This document shows positions 42,083 to 50,037 of a stretch of DNA of 64,000 nt, piece after piece; the stretch's first letter is position 1; the number at the start of each line of letters is the position of its first letter. The notes below the pieces were generated by a model that ran no database searches, was not told the origin of the DNA, and worked only from the letters and a program-made list of their open reading frames with translations. This DNA is from Sphingomonas sp. dw_22. Its GTDB lineage: Bacteria > Pseudomonadota > Alphaproteobacteria > Sphingomonadales > Sphingomonadaceae. The stretch is taken from positions 92,193-156,192 of the forward strand of contig NZ_JAAVVE010000004.1 in the NCBI RefSeq assembly GCF_018449795.1, written 5' to 3'. A program made the translations under genes and the position numbers.

Positions 42083-44071
42083 ATGGATGAAGAATTCACG
42101 ATCGTTCAGACCAACACGACGGCGCCCGAAACGCCGGTCTTCGTGCTGTCCTTCCGCCAGCGCGACGAAGTGGCGGCCGCGGCGGCGGGCGGCGGATGGC
42201 GGGTCGTGGCGGCGCGGCGCAGCGACGGGCTGGAGACGCGGTTCCTGGCGAGCGGCGCGGCGGTGGCGGTGATCGACGCGCGCGGCGCGATGACCGACGG
42301 GCTGGACGCGGCCAAGATCCTGGGGCCGGCGATCGAGACGCATGGCGCGGCGATGCTGATCCTCGTCTCGCAGAGCGATACCGTGCATATGCAGCGCTTC
42401 TACGATGCGGGCGCGACGCATTTCCTGGGCAGCCCGATGTCGTCCGCAGCCATGGCGCATGCGATCCGCTTCGCCCAGCGCCATGTCGAGCGGCTGGCCG
42501 GATGGCTGGGGCAGGGGGCCGGCGGCGGCGATCCGCTCGGCTGGCGCTTCGATCGCGAGATGCGCTCCCTGGAGATGACTCCGGCGCTGGCGACGATGCT
42601 CGACCTGCCCGAGGCGCCGGGCGTGCGCGCGATGCTGGGCCGGCTCGATCCGGCGGACCGCAAGCTGGCGCGGGCGGCGCTGCGGCGGCTCGACGGCGGA
42701 GGGGGCTCGACTGCGTTCGCGCACGACCTGCCGGGTGTCGGCCGGGTGGTGCAGCATCTCCAGTACGATGCCGAATCCGGGCGGCTCGATTCGCTGGTCG
42801 AGCCGCTGGGCATGGCGCCCGATGCCGGCGCGGCGGTGCGCGACGCGCTGACCGGCGCTCGCGACGGACCCAGTGCGCGACGCTGGATCGATAAGCGGCT
42901 CGATGAGGGAAGTCCGGTGGGGCTGGTGCTGATCGGGCTTACCCGGTTCGACACGGTCAACACTGCTTATGGCCGGGCCGCCGGCGACGAGTTGTTGCGC
43001 GGCGTTTCGCGGCGGGTGGCCGAAGTCGCCCGCGAGACGCTGGGCAAGGACGCGGTGGTCGCGCGGGTCGGCGGATCGGATTTCCTCGCCGCGAGCGTCG
43101 ATCCCGGCGGCAAGGCGCTGGCGGTCGCGGCCGAGCGGATGGCGGAGGCCCTGGCGCGGCCGTTCGTGGCGGGCGGCGAGCTGGCGCATCTCGGCGCGAA
43201 GCTGGTCACGGCGGAAAGCCTGGCTGCGGACACCGCGTCGAGCCTGCTCAGGCGCGCGAGCGAGACGCTGCTGGGCGACGCCCCGGCGAACGGGCAGAGC
43301 GGGCCGCCGATCGAGGCGTTGGTCGGCGACCTGCGCAAGGGGCTGGAGCGCGGCGAGATCGGCGTGCTGTTCCAGCCGCAGGTGGCGGTCGCGACGGGCG
43401 CGATCACCGGCGTCGAGGCGCTGGCGCGCTGGCAGCATCCGCAGTTCGGCGAGGTGGGGGCCGAGCCCCTGTTCGCGGCGGCGGAGCGGGCGGGGCTGGA
43501 AAGCCTGCTAAGCGATCATGTCCAGAAACGGGCGCTGACGGTGGCGGCCCTGTGGCCGCAATCGCTGAACAAGCTGCGGCTCTCGATCAACGTGACCGCG
43601 GCCGATGTGGCCCGGCCGGGCTTTGCCGACAGTCTGCTCGGGCGGATCGATGCGAGCGGTTTTCCGCGCGCGCGGCTGACGATCGAGATCACCGAAAGCG
43701 GGATCATGGCGGACCTGAGCGAGGCGGCGCGGCTGCTTTCCGAGCTGCGCACTGCCGGATGCCGGGTGGCGATCGACGATTTCGGCACGGGCTATTCGAG
43801 CCTCGCCTATCTGAAGGCGCTGCCGCTCGACTATCTCAAGATCGACCGGAAGCTGAGCCAGGACATCACCGGCTCGCATCGCGACCGGATCGTGGTGCGC
43901 GGCGTGATCGACATGGCGCGATCGCTGGGGCTTTCAGTGGTGGCCGAGGGCGTGGAGACCGAGACGCAGCTCGACATGCTCGCCAAGGAAGGTTGCCAGT
44001 ATTTCCAGGGCTATCTCTGCTCGGGGCCGATCGACGTGCCGGCACTCGCGACGCTGGTGCGCGACTGGTGA
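42083..44071 (+). CDS. EAL-domain cyclic-di-GMP phosphodiesterase with degenerate GGDEF domain
   Basis: A 662-residue regulator. The N-terminus (about 1-130) looks receiver-like without a clear phospho-acceptor. A GGDEF domain follows (about 285-410) in which the signature is GGSDF (ARVGGSDFLAAS), so cyclase activity is unlikely. The EAL domain (about 425-660) keeps the metal and catalytic set: GVEALARW, LSINVTAAD, ITESG, IDDFGTGYSSLAYLK, KIDRKL and AEGVETE. It should degrade c-di-GMP, with the GGDEF part perhaps a GTP sensor. Start ATG 42083. It is translationally coupled to the next gene. Confidence 0.92.
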   Translation: MDEEFTIVQTNTTAPETPVFVLSFRQRDEVAAAAAGGGWRVVAARRSDGLETRFLASGAAVAVIDARGAMTDGLDAAKILGPAIETHGAAMLILVSQSDTVHMQRFYDAGATHFLGSPMSSAAMAHAIRFAQRHVERLAGWLGQGAGGGDPLGWRFDREMRSLEMTPALATMLDLPEAPGVRAMLGRLDPADRKLARAALRRLDGGGGSTAFAHDLPGVGRVVQHLQYDAESGRLDSLVEPLGMAPDAGAAVRDALTGARDGPSARRWIDKRLDEGSPVGLVLIGLTRFDTVNTAYGRAAGDELLRGVSRRVAEVARETLGKDAVVARVGGSDFLAASVDPGGKALAVAAERMAEALARPFVAGGELAHLGAKLVTAESLAADTASSLLRRASETLLGDAPANGQSGPPIEALVGDLRKGLERGEIGVLFQPQVAVATGAITGVEALARWQHPQFGEVGAEPLFAAAERAGLESLLSDHVQKRALTVAALWPQSLNKLRLSINVTAADVARPGFADSLLGRIDASGFPRARLTIEITESGIMADLSEAARLLSELRTAGCRVAIDDFGTGYSSLAYLKALPLDYLKIDRKLSQDITGSHRDRIVVRGVIDMARSLGLSVVAEGVETETQLDMLAKEGCQYFQGYLCSGPIDVPALATLVRDW

Positions 44072-44475
44072 GCGGCGACGGGCGCGACGTCTCCGGCATC
44101 TGGTACGGGAGCTGGAGCTCGAACGATCCGCTTGTCTATCCCAACAGCTTCATCGCGGTGCTGGAGGAAGTGGGAGGCGCGATCGACGGCAGCGTGAGCG
44201 AGCCCGATCCTCATGGCCCGGCGCCCCTGCGCGCCACGGTGCATGGTGGGCGATCGGGCGCGCAGATCCACTGGATCAAGCAATATGACGGCGGGCGATT
44301 GTCCCACTCGGTTTATTATGCCGGCACGGTGAACGGCGACGCGACCGAGATCAGCGGTGGCTGGCGACTGGCGCATTGGAGTGGCGGCTTCTCGATGCGG
44401 CGCGAGAAGTTCAGCATCGAGGAGCTGGAGGAGGAGCGCCACGTCCTGGTCGAGCCGGGACGTGGCGGGGATTAG
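44068..44475 (+). CDS. Conserved hypothetical protein coupled to the EAL gene
   Basis: About 135 residues starting at GTG 44068, which overlaps the EAL stop as GTGA. The product begins MSGDGRDVSGIWYGSWSSND and continues with alternating polar and hydrophobic short strands (FIAVLEEVGG; ATVHGGRSGAQIHWIKQYDGG; VYYAGTVNGDATEISGGWRL), suggesting a small beta-barrel. No signal peptide or helix anchor. I recognise no family. The coupling suggests a partner or downstream effector of the phosphodiesterase. Confidence 0.7.
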   Translation: MSGDGRDVSGIWYGSWSSNDPLVYPNSFIAVLEEVGGAIDGSVSEPDPHGPAPLRATVHGGRSGAQIHWIKQYDGGRLSHSVYYAGTVNGDATEISGGWRLAHWSGGFSMRREKFSIEELEEERHVLVEPGRGGD

Positions 44476-44481
44476 GCTGTT

Positions 44482-45996
44482 CTAGGCATCAGGCCGGGTC
44501 AGGGCCGAGATTGCCGCCGCCGGGAGCGGACGGACCGGGGGCAGCAGGGCGGTGGTTCCGTTCGCCTTGCCACGATTGCCCGCTTTGCCGGTGACGATGA
44601 AGGCCGATGCGCGTTCGGCAAGTTCGGCCACTTCCGCGCTCAGCGTGCGCGCGGCGGCCGAAGTCTCCTCGACCATCGCCGCGTTCTGCTGCGTGGCGCG
44701 GTCCATGGTGCCGATCGCGCTGGAAATTTCGGTGACGGCGATCGACTGCGCGCTATTGTCCTCGGCCATTGTGGCAAGGAGCTGGTGCACCTGGCCGACA
44801 TCGCCCGAAATGTCGGCGAGCGCATTGTCGACCTTCTGCACCGCCTCGACCGCGGTGCTGATCTCGTCCTGGGTGGTGGTCAATTGCTCGCGGGCGCGCT
44901 GCGCCTCTTCCTCGGCGCGCATCGCGAGCGCCGAGACCAGGTCCGCCACGACCGCGAAGCCGCGGCCAGCCTCGCCGGCGCGGCCAGCCTCGACCGCGGC
45001 GTTCATCGCGAGGACGCGCGTCTGGAACGCGATCTTGTCGAGGCCCTCGATCACATTGTCGATGCCCTTGGCCGAGTCCGAGACGCGGCCCATGGCCTGG
45101 ACCGCGAGATCGGCGATGCCGCGCCCGTCGCCGACGGTGGAGATCGCCTGATCGGCGCGGGAAACGGTCTGCCGGGCCGCATGCGCCGTGGTCTTGAGGC
45201 GAGTCTCCATCTGGCCGACCGCCGCGTTGGTTTCCTCCAGCGAAGCTGCGTTGCTCTCGGTGCGGCGGGCCAGGTCTTCGGATGCCTGGGCGATCTCGCC
45301 GATGCCGCTGTTGAGCCGGGCCGTGCCTTCGCCGACCGCGCCGATCATCGTGCGCATCTTGGCGAGGGTGGAATTATAGGCGCGCTCCAGATCGGTGAAG
45401 CCGGCAGGCATGCCGTCCAGCTCGTTGGTGAGATCGCCGCCGGCGAGCGCGTCCAGCGCTTTTTCGATGCGCTGGACCGCCATGTTCCGATCCGCCTGCG
45501 CCTCATCGACATAGGTCGTGAGCGAGACTTCCATGTCCAGCACGGCGGCCTTGGCGATGGCGATGCTCGCATCGCGCGCCGAGGGCGTGCGGAACAGGTT
45601 GAGCGCGCGCCGCCAGGGTGCGCAATGCCGATGGACGCCGGCCAGGAACTCCTCGATCAGGATCGCATAGCTGCCGACATACCAGCGCGGCTCCAGGCCG
45701 ATACGCGCATGGGTGGAGCCGATGCGCCGCGTGCTGGCGTGATAGGTGCCGTCGAAATCGGCCTGGGCGATATGCTCCCAATGCTTGGCCTGGGCGGCCT
45801 TGGCCTGGCCCATGTGCGCGGCGTTGCGGAAGAAGCGGGCCGTCTCGGGCGTCTTGGCGGCGCGGGCATAGAAGCGGTCGAGCGCGCCTCCCATGATCGC
45901 GCGCAGGATAGGGTGGCTGGCCCGAAGCGTCGCGCGTTGGGTATCGCTGAACTCCATGAAGACCAATCGGGAAGAGAGTTCGTTGGTCGTCACCAT
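44482..45996 (-). CDS. Globin-coupled methyl-accepting chemotaxis protein (soluble)
   Basis: A 504-residue cytoplasmic chemoreceptor. The N-terminal protoglobin/HemAT-type sensor domain (about 10-165) contains RIGSTHARIGLEPRWYVGSY, with H96 the likely heme ligand. A linker follows, then the MCP signalling domain, whose hairpin tip is IDNVIEGLDKIAFQTRVLAMNAAVEAGRAGEAGRGFAVVADLVSALA (I give only its location, about 320-365). There is no transmembrane segment, so it probably reports intracellular oxygen, NO or redox state. No che genes lie nearby. Confidence 0.92.
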   Translation of the reverse strand: MVTTNELSSRLVFMEFSDTQRATLRASHPILRAIMGGALDRFYARAAKTPETARFFRNAAHMGQAKAAQAKHWEHIAQADFDGTYHASTRRIGSTHARIGLEPRWYVGSYAILIEEFLAGVHRHCAPWRRALNLFRTPSARDASIAIAKAAVLDMEVSLTTYVDEAQADRNMAVQRIEKALDALAGGDLTNELDGMPAGFTDLERAYNSTLAKMRTMIGAVGEGTARLNSGIGEIAQASEDLARRTESNAASLEETNAAVGQMETRLKTTAHAARQTVSRADQAISTVGDGRGIADLAVQAMGRVSDSAKGIDNVIEGLDKIAFQTRVLAMNAAVEAGRAGEAGRGFAVVADLVSALAMRAEEEAQRAREQLTTTQDEISTAVEAVQKVDNALADISGDVGQVHQLLATMAEDNSAQSIAVTEISSAIGTMDRATQQNAAMVEETSAAARTLSAEVAELAERASAFIVTGKAGNRGKANGTTALLPPVRPLPAAAISALTRPDA

Positions 45997-46127
45997 GGAT
46001 TCCTTTGCGGCAGATGGGCCGGCAACAGGACGTTGCCGGAAAATCGGGCTATGCCAACATTATAGGCGGCCATTCGGTGACGATTTCGGCCTACGTATAT
46101 TCCCCTAGTGTGCGGCGGCGGACCTAA

Positions 46128-49100
46128 TCAGCCCGCCGCCTTCGCCAGTCCCCGCGAAAGCTGGAGCGCGCCGTGCAGCCTGGCGCGGGGGTTCGCCCAG
46201 GTGCGGTTGATGACCAGCTTCATGTCCGGGCGCAGCCGGGCCGTGCCGTCGAGCTTGTCGACATAGGCGAGCAGGCCCGGCACGTTCGGGAACTTGTCGT
46301 CATGGAAGGTGACGAGCGCGCCCTTGGGGCCGACATCGAGCTTGGCGATGCAGGCCGTCTTGGCGTTGAGCTTCGCTTCGATGAGCTGGAGGAGATTGTC
46401 GGTCGGCTCGGGCAGCTTGCCGAAGCGATCGATCATCTCGGCGGCGAAGCTCTCGATCCCGGCCTTGTCCTCGACTTCGTTGAGGCGGCGATAGAGGCCC
46501 ATGCGCAGGTCGAGATCCGGCACATATTCCTCGGGGATGAGGATCGGCGCGTCGACGGTGATCTGGGGCGACAGGTCGCGCGGGCGCTCGTCGCGCAGCC
46601 CGCCGGCGCGGGCGTCGAGGATCGCCTCTTCCAGCATCGACTGGTAGAGTTCGTAGCCGACCTCCTTGATATGGCCGGACTGCTCGTCGCCGAGCAGGTT
46701 GCCCGCGCCACGAATGTCGAGATCATGGCTGGCGAGCTGGAAGCCGGCGCCGAGCGATTCGAGATCGGACAGGACTTTGAGGCGCTTGTCGGCGGCCTCG
46801 GTCATCTGCCGCTCGGGCGGGGTGGTGAGATAGGCATAGGCGCGGGTCTTGGAACGCCCGACGCGGCCGCGGATCTGGTAGAGCTGGGCCAGGCCGAACT
46901 TGTCGGCGCGGTTGACGATCAGCGTGTTGGCGCTGGGAATGTCGAGGCCGCTCTCGATGATCGTGGTCGAGACGAGCAGGTCGTAGCGGCGATCGTAGAA
47001 GGCGGACATGCGCTCCTCGACCTCGGTCGGCGCCATCTGGCCGTGCGCGACGACATAGGTGATCTCCGGCACGTCCTCGCGCAGGAACTTCTCGATATCG
47101 GGCAGGTCGGCGATGCGGGGCGTGACGAAATAGGCCTGGCCGCCGCGATAATGCTCGCGCAGCAGCGCCTCGCGCAGCACCACCGGATCCCAGGGCATGA
47201 CATAGGTGCGCACCGCCAGCCGATCGACCGGCGGGGTCTGGATCACCGACAGCTCGCGCAGGCCCGACATCGCCATCTGGAGCGTGCGCGGGATCGGCGT
47301 GGCGGTGAGGGTAAGGACGTGGACGTCCGCCTTCATCGCCTTGAGCCGTTCCTTGTGGGTGACGCCGAAACGCTGCTCCTCATCGACGATCACCAGACCC
47401 AGGCGCTTGAAGTCGACGGTCTTGGACAGCATCGCATGGGTGCCGATGACGATGTCGATCGTGCCGTCGGTGAGGCCCTCCTTGGTCGTCTTCGCCTCGG
47501 CGGCGGGGACGAGGCGCGAGAGGCGGCCGATGTTGAGCGGGAAGCCCTGGAAGCGCTCGAGGAAATTGCGGTGGTGTTGGCGGGCGAGCAGGGTGGTGGG
47601 GCAGACGACCGCGACCTGGAGGCCGCCCATCGCCGCGACGAAGGCGGCACGCAGCGCCACCTCGGTCTTGCCGAAGCCGACATCGCCGACGATCAGCCGG
47701 TCCATCGGCCGGCCGGCGGCGAGATCGCCGAGCACGTCGTTGATCGCGCGGTCCTGATCGTCGGTCTCCTCATAGGGGAAGCGATCGACAAAGGCGGGAT
47801 AGCCGCCATGATCGGGTTCGAGCACCTCGCCGGGACGGACGGCGCGCTGGGCGGCGGTGGCGATGAGCTCGCCCGCGATCTCGCGGATGCGCTCCTTCAT
47901 CCGCGACTTGCGGCGCTGCCATGCCTCGCCGCCCAATTTGTCGAGCGTCGCGCCTTCCTCGCCCGCGCCATAGCGGCTGAGGACTTCGAGATTCTCGACG
48001 GGGACGTAGAGCTTGTCGCCGCCCAGATAGGTGAGCGCGACGCAATCGTGCGGCGCCTTCTGGACCGGGATCTGGGTCAGCCCCTCATAGCGGCCGATGC
48101 CGTGATCGGCATGGACGACCAGATCGCCGGGGGAGAGGGTGGCAAGCTCGTTGAGGAAGGCGTCGGCGGACTTGCGACGCTTGGCGCGGCGGATGAGCCG
48201 GTCGCCCAGCATGTCCTGCTCGGTGAGAACCACGACATCGGGCGCGCTGAAGCCGTGATCGAGCGGCAGGACGGTGAGGGCGACGCCCCCACCATTATTG
48301 GTTCCCGCGGCGCCGAGCGCTTCCTGCCAGGTGTCGGCGTTGCGGGCGTTCTTCAGGCCATGGTCGGCGAGGAGGCCGGCGAGACGATCACGCGCACCCC
48401 CCGAATAGCTGGCGAGGATCGCCTTGCGGCCGCCCTTGCGGGCCTTGGCGAGGAAATCGACTACGGCTTCATAGACGTTGGCGGCGGCGGCGCGCTCGGG
48501 AGCGAAATCGCGGGGACCGTCGACGTTGAATTCGAGGACAGTCTTCGATTCGGGCTCGTGGAACGGAGTCGCGGTGTGGACCGGGCCGTGATCGAGCTTT
48601 TGTGCCCATTCCTCACCGGTCAGATAGAGCGCGGCGGCATCGAGCGGACGATAGCTGCCGGGGACGCTCGACTCGGCGCGGACGCGGTTCTCGTGATAAT
48701 CGGCGACGGCCTCGAAACGCTGTTCCGCCGCTCCGCTGGTGGCGGAATCGCGGACGATCACGGCTTCGTCGGGCAAATGATCGAACAAGGTCTCCAGCCG
48801 CTCCTCGAACAGGGGCAGCCAATGCTCCATGCCGGCGAGGCGGCGGCCGTCGCTGATCGCCTGATAGAGTGGATCTCCAGTGGCAGTGGCGCCGAACTTA
48901 TCACGATAGCGGCTGCGAAAGCGCTTGATCGACTCCTCGTCGAGCAGGGCTTCGGAGGCGGGGAGGAGGGTGAAGCCGTCGATGCGGCCGGTGGTGCGCT
49001 GGTCCTCGGGCGAGAAGGTGCGCACCGATTCGATCTCGTCGCCGAAGAAATCGAGGCGGAGCGGTTGCTCGGCGCCGGAGGGGAAGAGATCGACCAGGCC

Positions 49101-49595
49101 GCCGCGCACCGCGAACTCGCCGGCGTCGTTGACCGTGTCGAGCCGGACATAGCCGTTCGCCTGGAGCAAAGCGGTTAGGCGATCGAGGCTGATCCGCTCG
49201 CCGGGGGCGAGACGCGCGACGAGCTGGCGGATGCGGAACGGCGTGAGCGTGCGCTGGGTGGCGGCATTGACGGTGGTGACGAGCAGGCGTGGCCTGGCGG
49301 CCTTGGCCTGGAGGGCATGGAGCGTGCCGAGCCGCTCGGACATGATGCGCAGCGTCGGGCTCGCGCGGTCATAGGGGAGGCAGTCCCAGGCCGGGAAGCT
49401 GAGGATTTCCAGCTCGGGCGCGAAGAAGGGCGCGGTGGAGGCGACCGCGCGCATCGCCGCTTCGTCGGGCGCGATGAAAACGGCGGTGCCCGCGGCGCGG
49501 GCGAGATCGGCCAGCATCCAGGGCAGAAAACCGGTGGGCACGCCAGCCAGCGTCAGCGGGCGGGTGGCGGAGAGGATCGTCTTCAGGTCGGGCAT
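46128..49595 (-). CDS. mfd: Transcription-repair coupling factor Mfd
   Basis: An 1155-residue DNA translocase that removes stalled RNA polymerase and recruits UvrA. It has the UvrB-homology N-terminal modules, the RNA polymerase interaction domain (ATLSPGDLVVHADHGIGRYEGL...LYVPVENLEVLSRY, about 500-560), and the RecG-like helicase: GDVGFGKTEVALRAA, VDEEQRFG, LTATPIPRTLQM and RGRVGRS. The C-terminal TRCF domain ends in LQLSRGLAKAAG. Start ATG 49595 (MPDLKTILSATRPLTL); upstream codons lie in a palindromic repeat. recG and sdhE adjoin, as in many alphaproteobacteria. Confidence 0.96.
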   Translation of the reverse strand: MPDLKTILSATRPLTLAGVPTGFLPWMLADLARAAGTAVFIAPDEAAMRAVASTAPFFAPELEILSFPAWDCLPYDRASPTLRIMSERLGTLHALQAKAARPRLLVTTVNAATQRTLTPFRIRQLVARLAPGERISLDRLTALLQANGYVRLDTVNDAGEFAVRGGLVDLFPSGAEQPLRLDFFGDEIESVRTFSPEDQRTTGRIDGFTLLPASEALLDEESIKRFRSRYRDKFGATATGDPLYQAISDGRRLAGMEHWLPLFEERLETLFDHLPDEAVIVRDSATSGAAEQRFEAVADYHENRVRAESSVPGSYRPLDAAALYLTGEEWAQKLDHGPVHTATPFHEPESKTVLEFNVDGPRDFAPERAAAANVYEAVVDFLAKARKGGRKAILASYSGGARDRLAGLLADHGLKNARNADTWQEALGAAGTNNGGGVALTVLPLDHGFSAPDVVVLTEQDMLGDRLIRRAKRRKSADAFLNELATLSPGDLVVHADHGIGRYEGLTQIPVQKAPHDCVALTYLGGDKLYVPVENLEVLSRYGAGEEGATLDKLGGEAWQRRKSRMKERIREIAGELIATAAQRAVRPGEVLEPDHGGYPAFVDRFPYEETDDQDRAINDVLGDLAAGRPMDRLIVGDVGFGKTEVALRAAFVAAMGGLQVAVVCPTTLLARQHHRNFLERFQGFPLNIGRLSRLVPAAEAKTTKEGLTDGTIDIVIGTHAMLSKTVDFKRLGLVIVDEEQRFGVTHKERLKAMKADVHVLTLTATPIPRTLQMAMSGLRELSVIQTPPVDRLAVRTYVMPWDPVVLREALLREHYRGGQAYFVTPRIADLPDIEKFLREDVPEITYVVAHGQMAPTEVEERMSAFYDRRYDLLVSTTIIESGLDIPSANTLIVNRADKFGLAQLYQIRGRVGRSKTRAYAYLTTPPERQMTEAADKRLKVLSDLESLGAGFQLASHDLDIRGAGNLLGDEQSGHIKEVGYELYQSMLEEAILDARAGGLRDERPRDLSPQITVDAPILIPEEYVPDLDLRMGLYRRLNEVEDKAGIESFAAEMIDRFGKLPEPTDNLLQLIEAKLNAKTACIAKLDVGPKGALVTFHDDKFPNVPGLLAYVDKLDGTARLRPDMKLVINRTWANPRARLHGALQLSRGLAKAAG

Positions 49596-49611
49596 CTTGG
49601 TCCAGCAAAAG

Positions 49612-49634
49612 CCCTCTCCCCATCGGGGAGAGGG
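49612..49634. repeat. Palindromic repeat between mfd and sdhE
   Basis: CCCTCTCCCC (49612-49621) and GGGGAGAGGG (49625-49634) form a perfect 10-bp hairpin with an atc loop. It shares CCCTCTCCC/GGGAGAGGG with the pair before mcm at 24265-24402, so these belong to one dispersed family. A partial second arm (CCCCCTCTCC) follows at about 49672-49681. Confidence 0.75.
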
Positions 49635-49698
49635 TTGGGAGCGGGGCAGGGAGGGAGAACGCATCACACTTCCCCCTCTCCTTCACCCTCAGAGGGAA

Positions 49699-49965
49699 TT
49701 ATTCGGCGATCGGCACGTAGTTCAGCGTCTTGAGGGCATTCATCACCGTGCCCGCATAGCGCTCCGGCGCGGGCTCGATCCCCATCGCCCAGGCCATGAT
49801 GTCCACGTCCTGCTCCTCCAGCAGTTCCTCGAACAGCGCGATCTCCTCTGGGCCCCAGTCGGCCGAATAACGATCGAAGAAGCCGCCGATCAGCAGGTCG
49901 GCTTCCTTGACGCCGCGATGCCAGGCACGGAAACGGAGGCGCTTGAGGCGGTGTTCGCGATCCAT
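49699..49965 (-). CDS. sdhE: FAD assembly factor SdhE (DUF339)
   Basis: An 88-residue protein that promotes covalent flavinylation of succinate dehydrogenase. The signature RAWHRGVKEADLLIGGFF (RGxxE/D motif) is followed by LFEELLEEQDVDIMAWAMG, the standard SdhE core. Start ATG 49965 has GGAG four bases upstream; an ATG at 49980 would add five residues. It diverges from recG. Confidence 0.93.
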   Translation of the reverse strand: MDREHRLKRLRFRAWHRGVKEADLLIGGFFDRYSADWGPEEIALFEELLEEQDVDIMAWAMGIEPAPERYAGTVMNALKTLNYVPIAE

Positions 49966-50037
49966 AGGGCTCCAACGCATATTAGCCGACAGCGCTGGAA
50001 TGCGCGGTCGGCTTGGGTGTAGGGGCGGGAGATAGTC

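Noticed and set aside
46173..49178. 1001-residue open frame opposite mfd
   Set aside because: It is a shadow of mfd with no recognisable domain.
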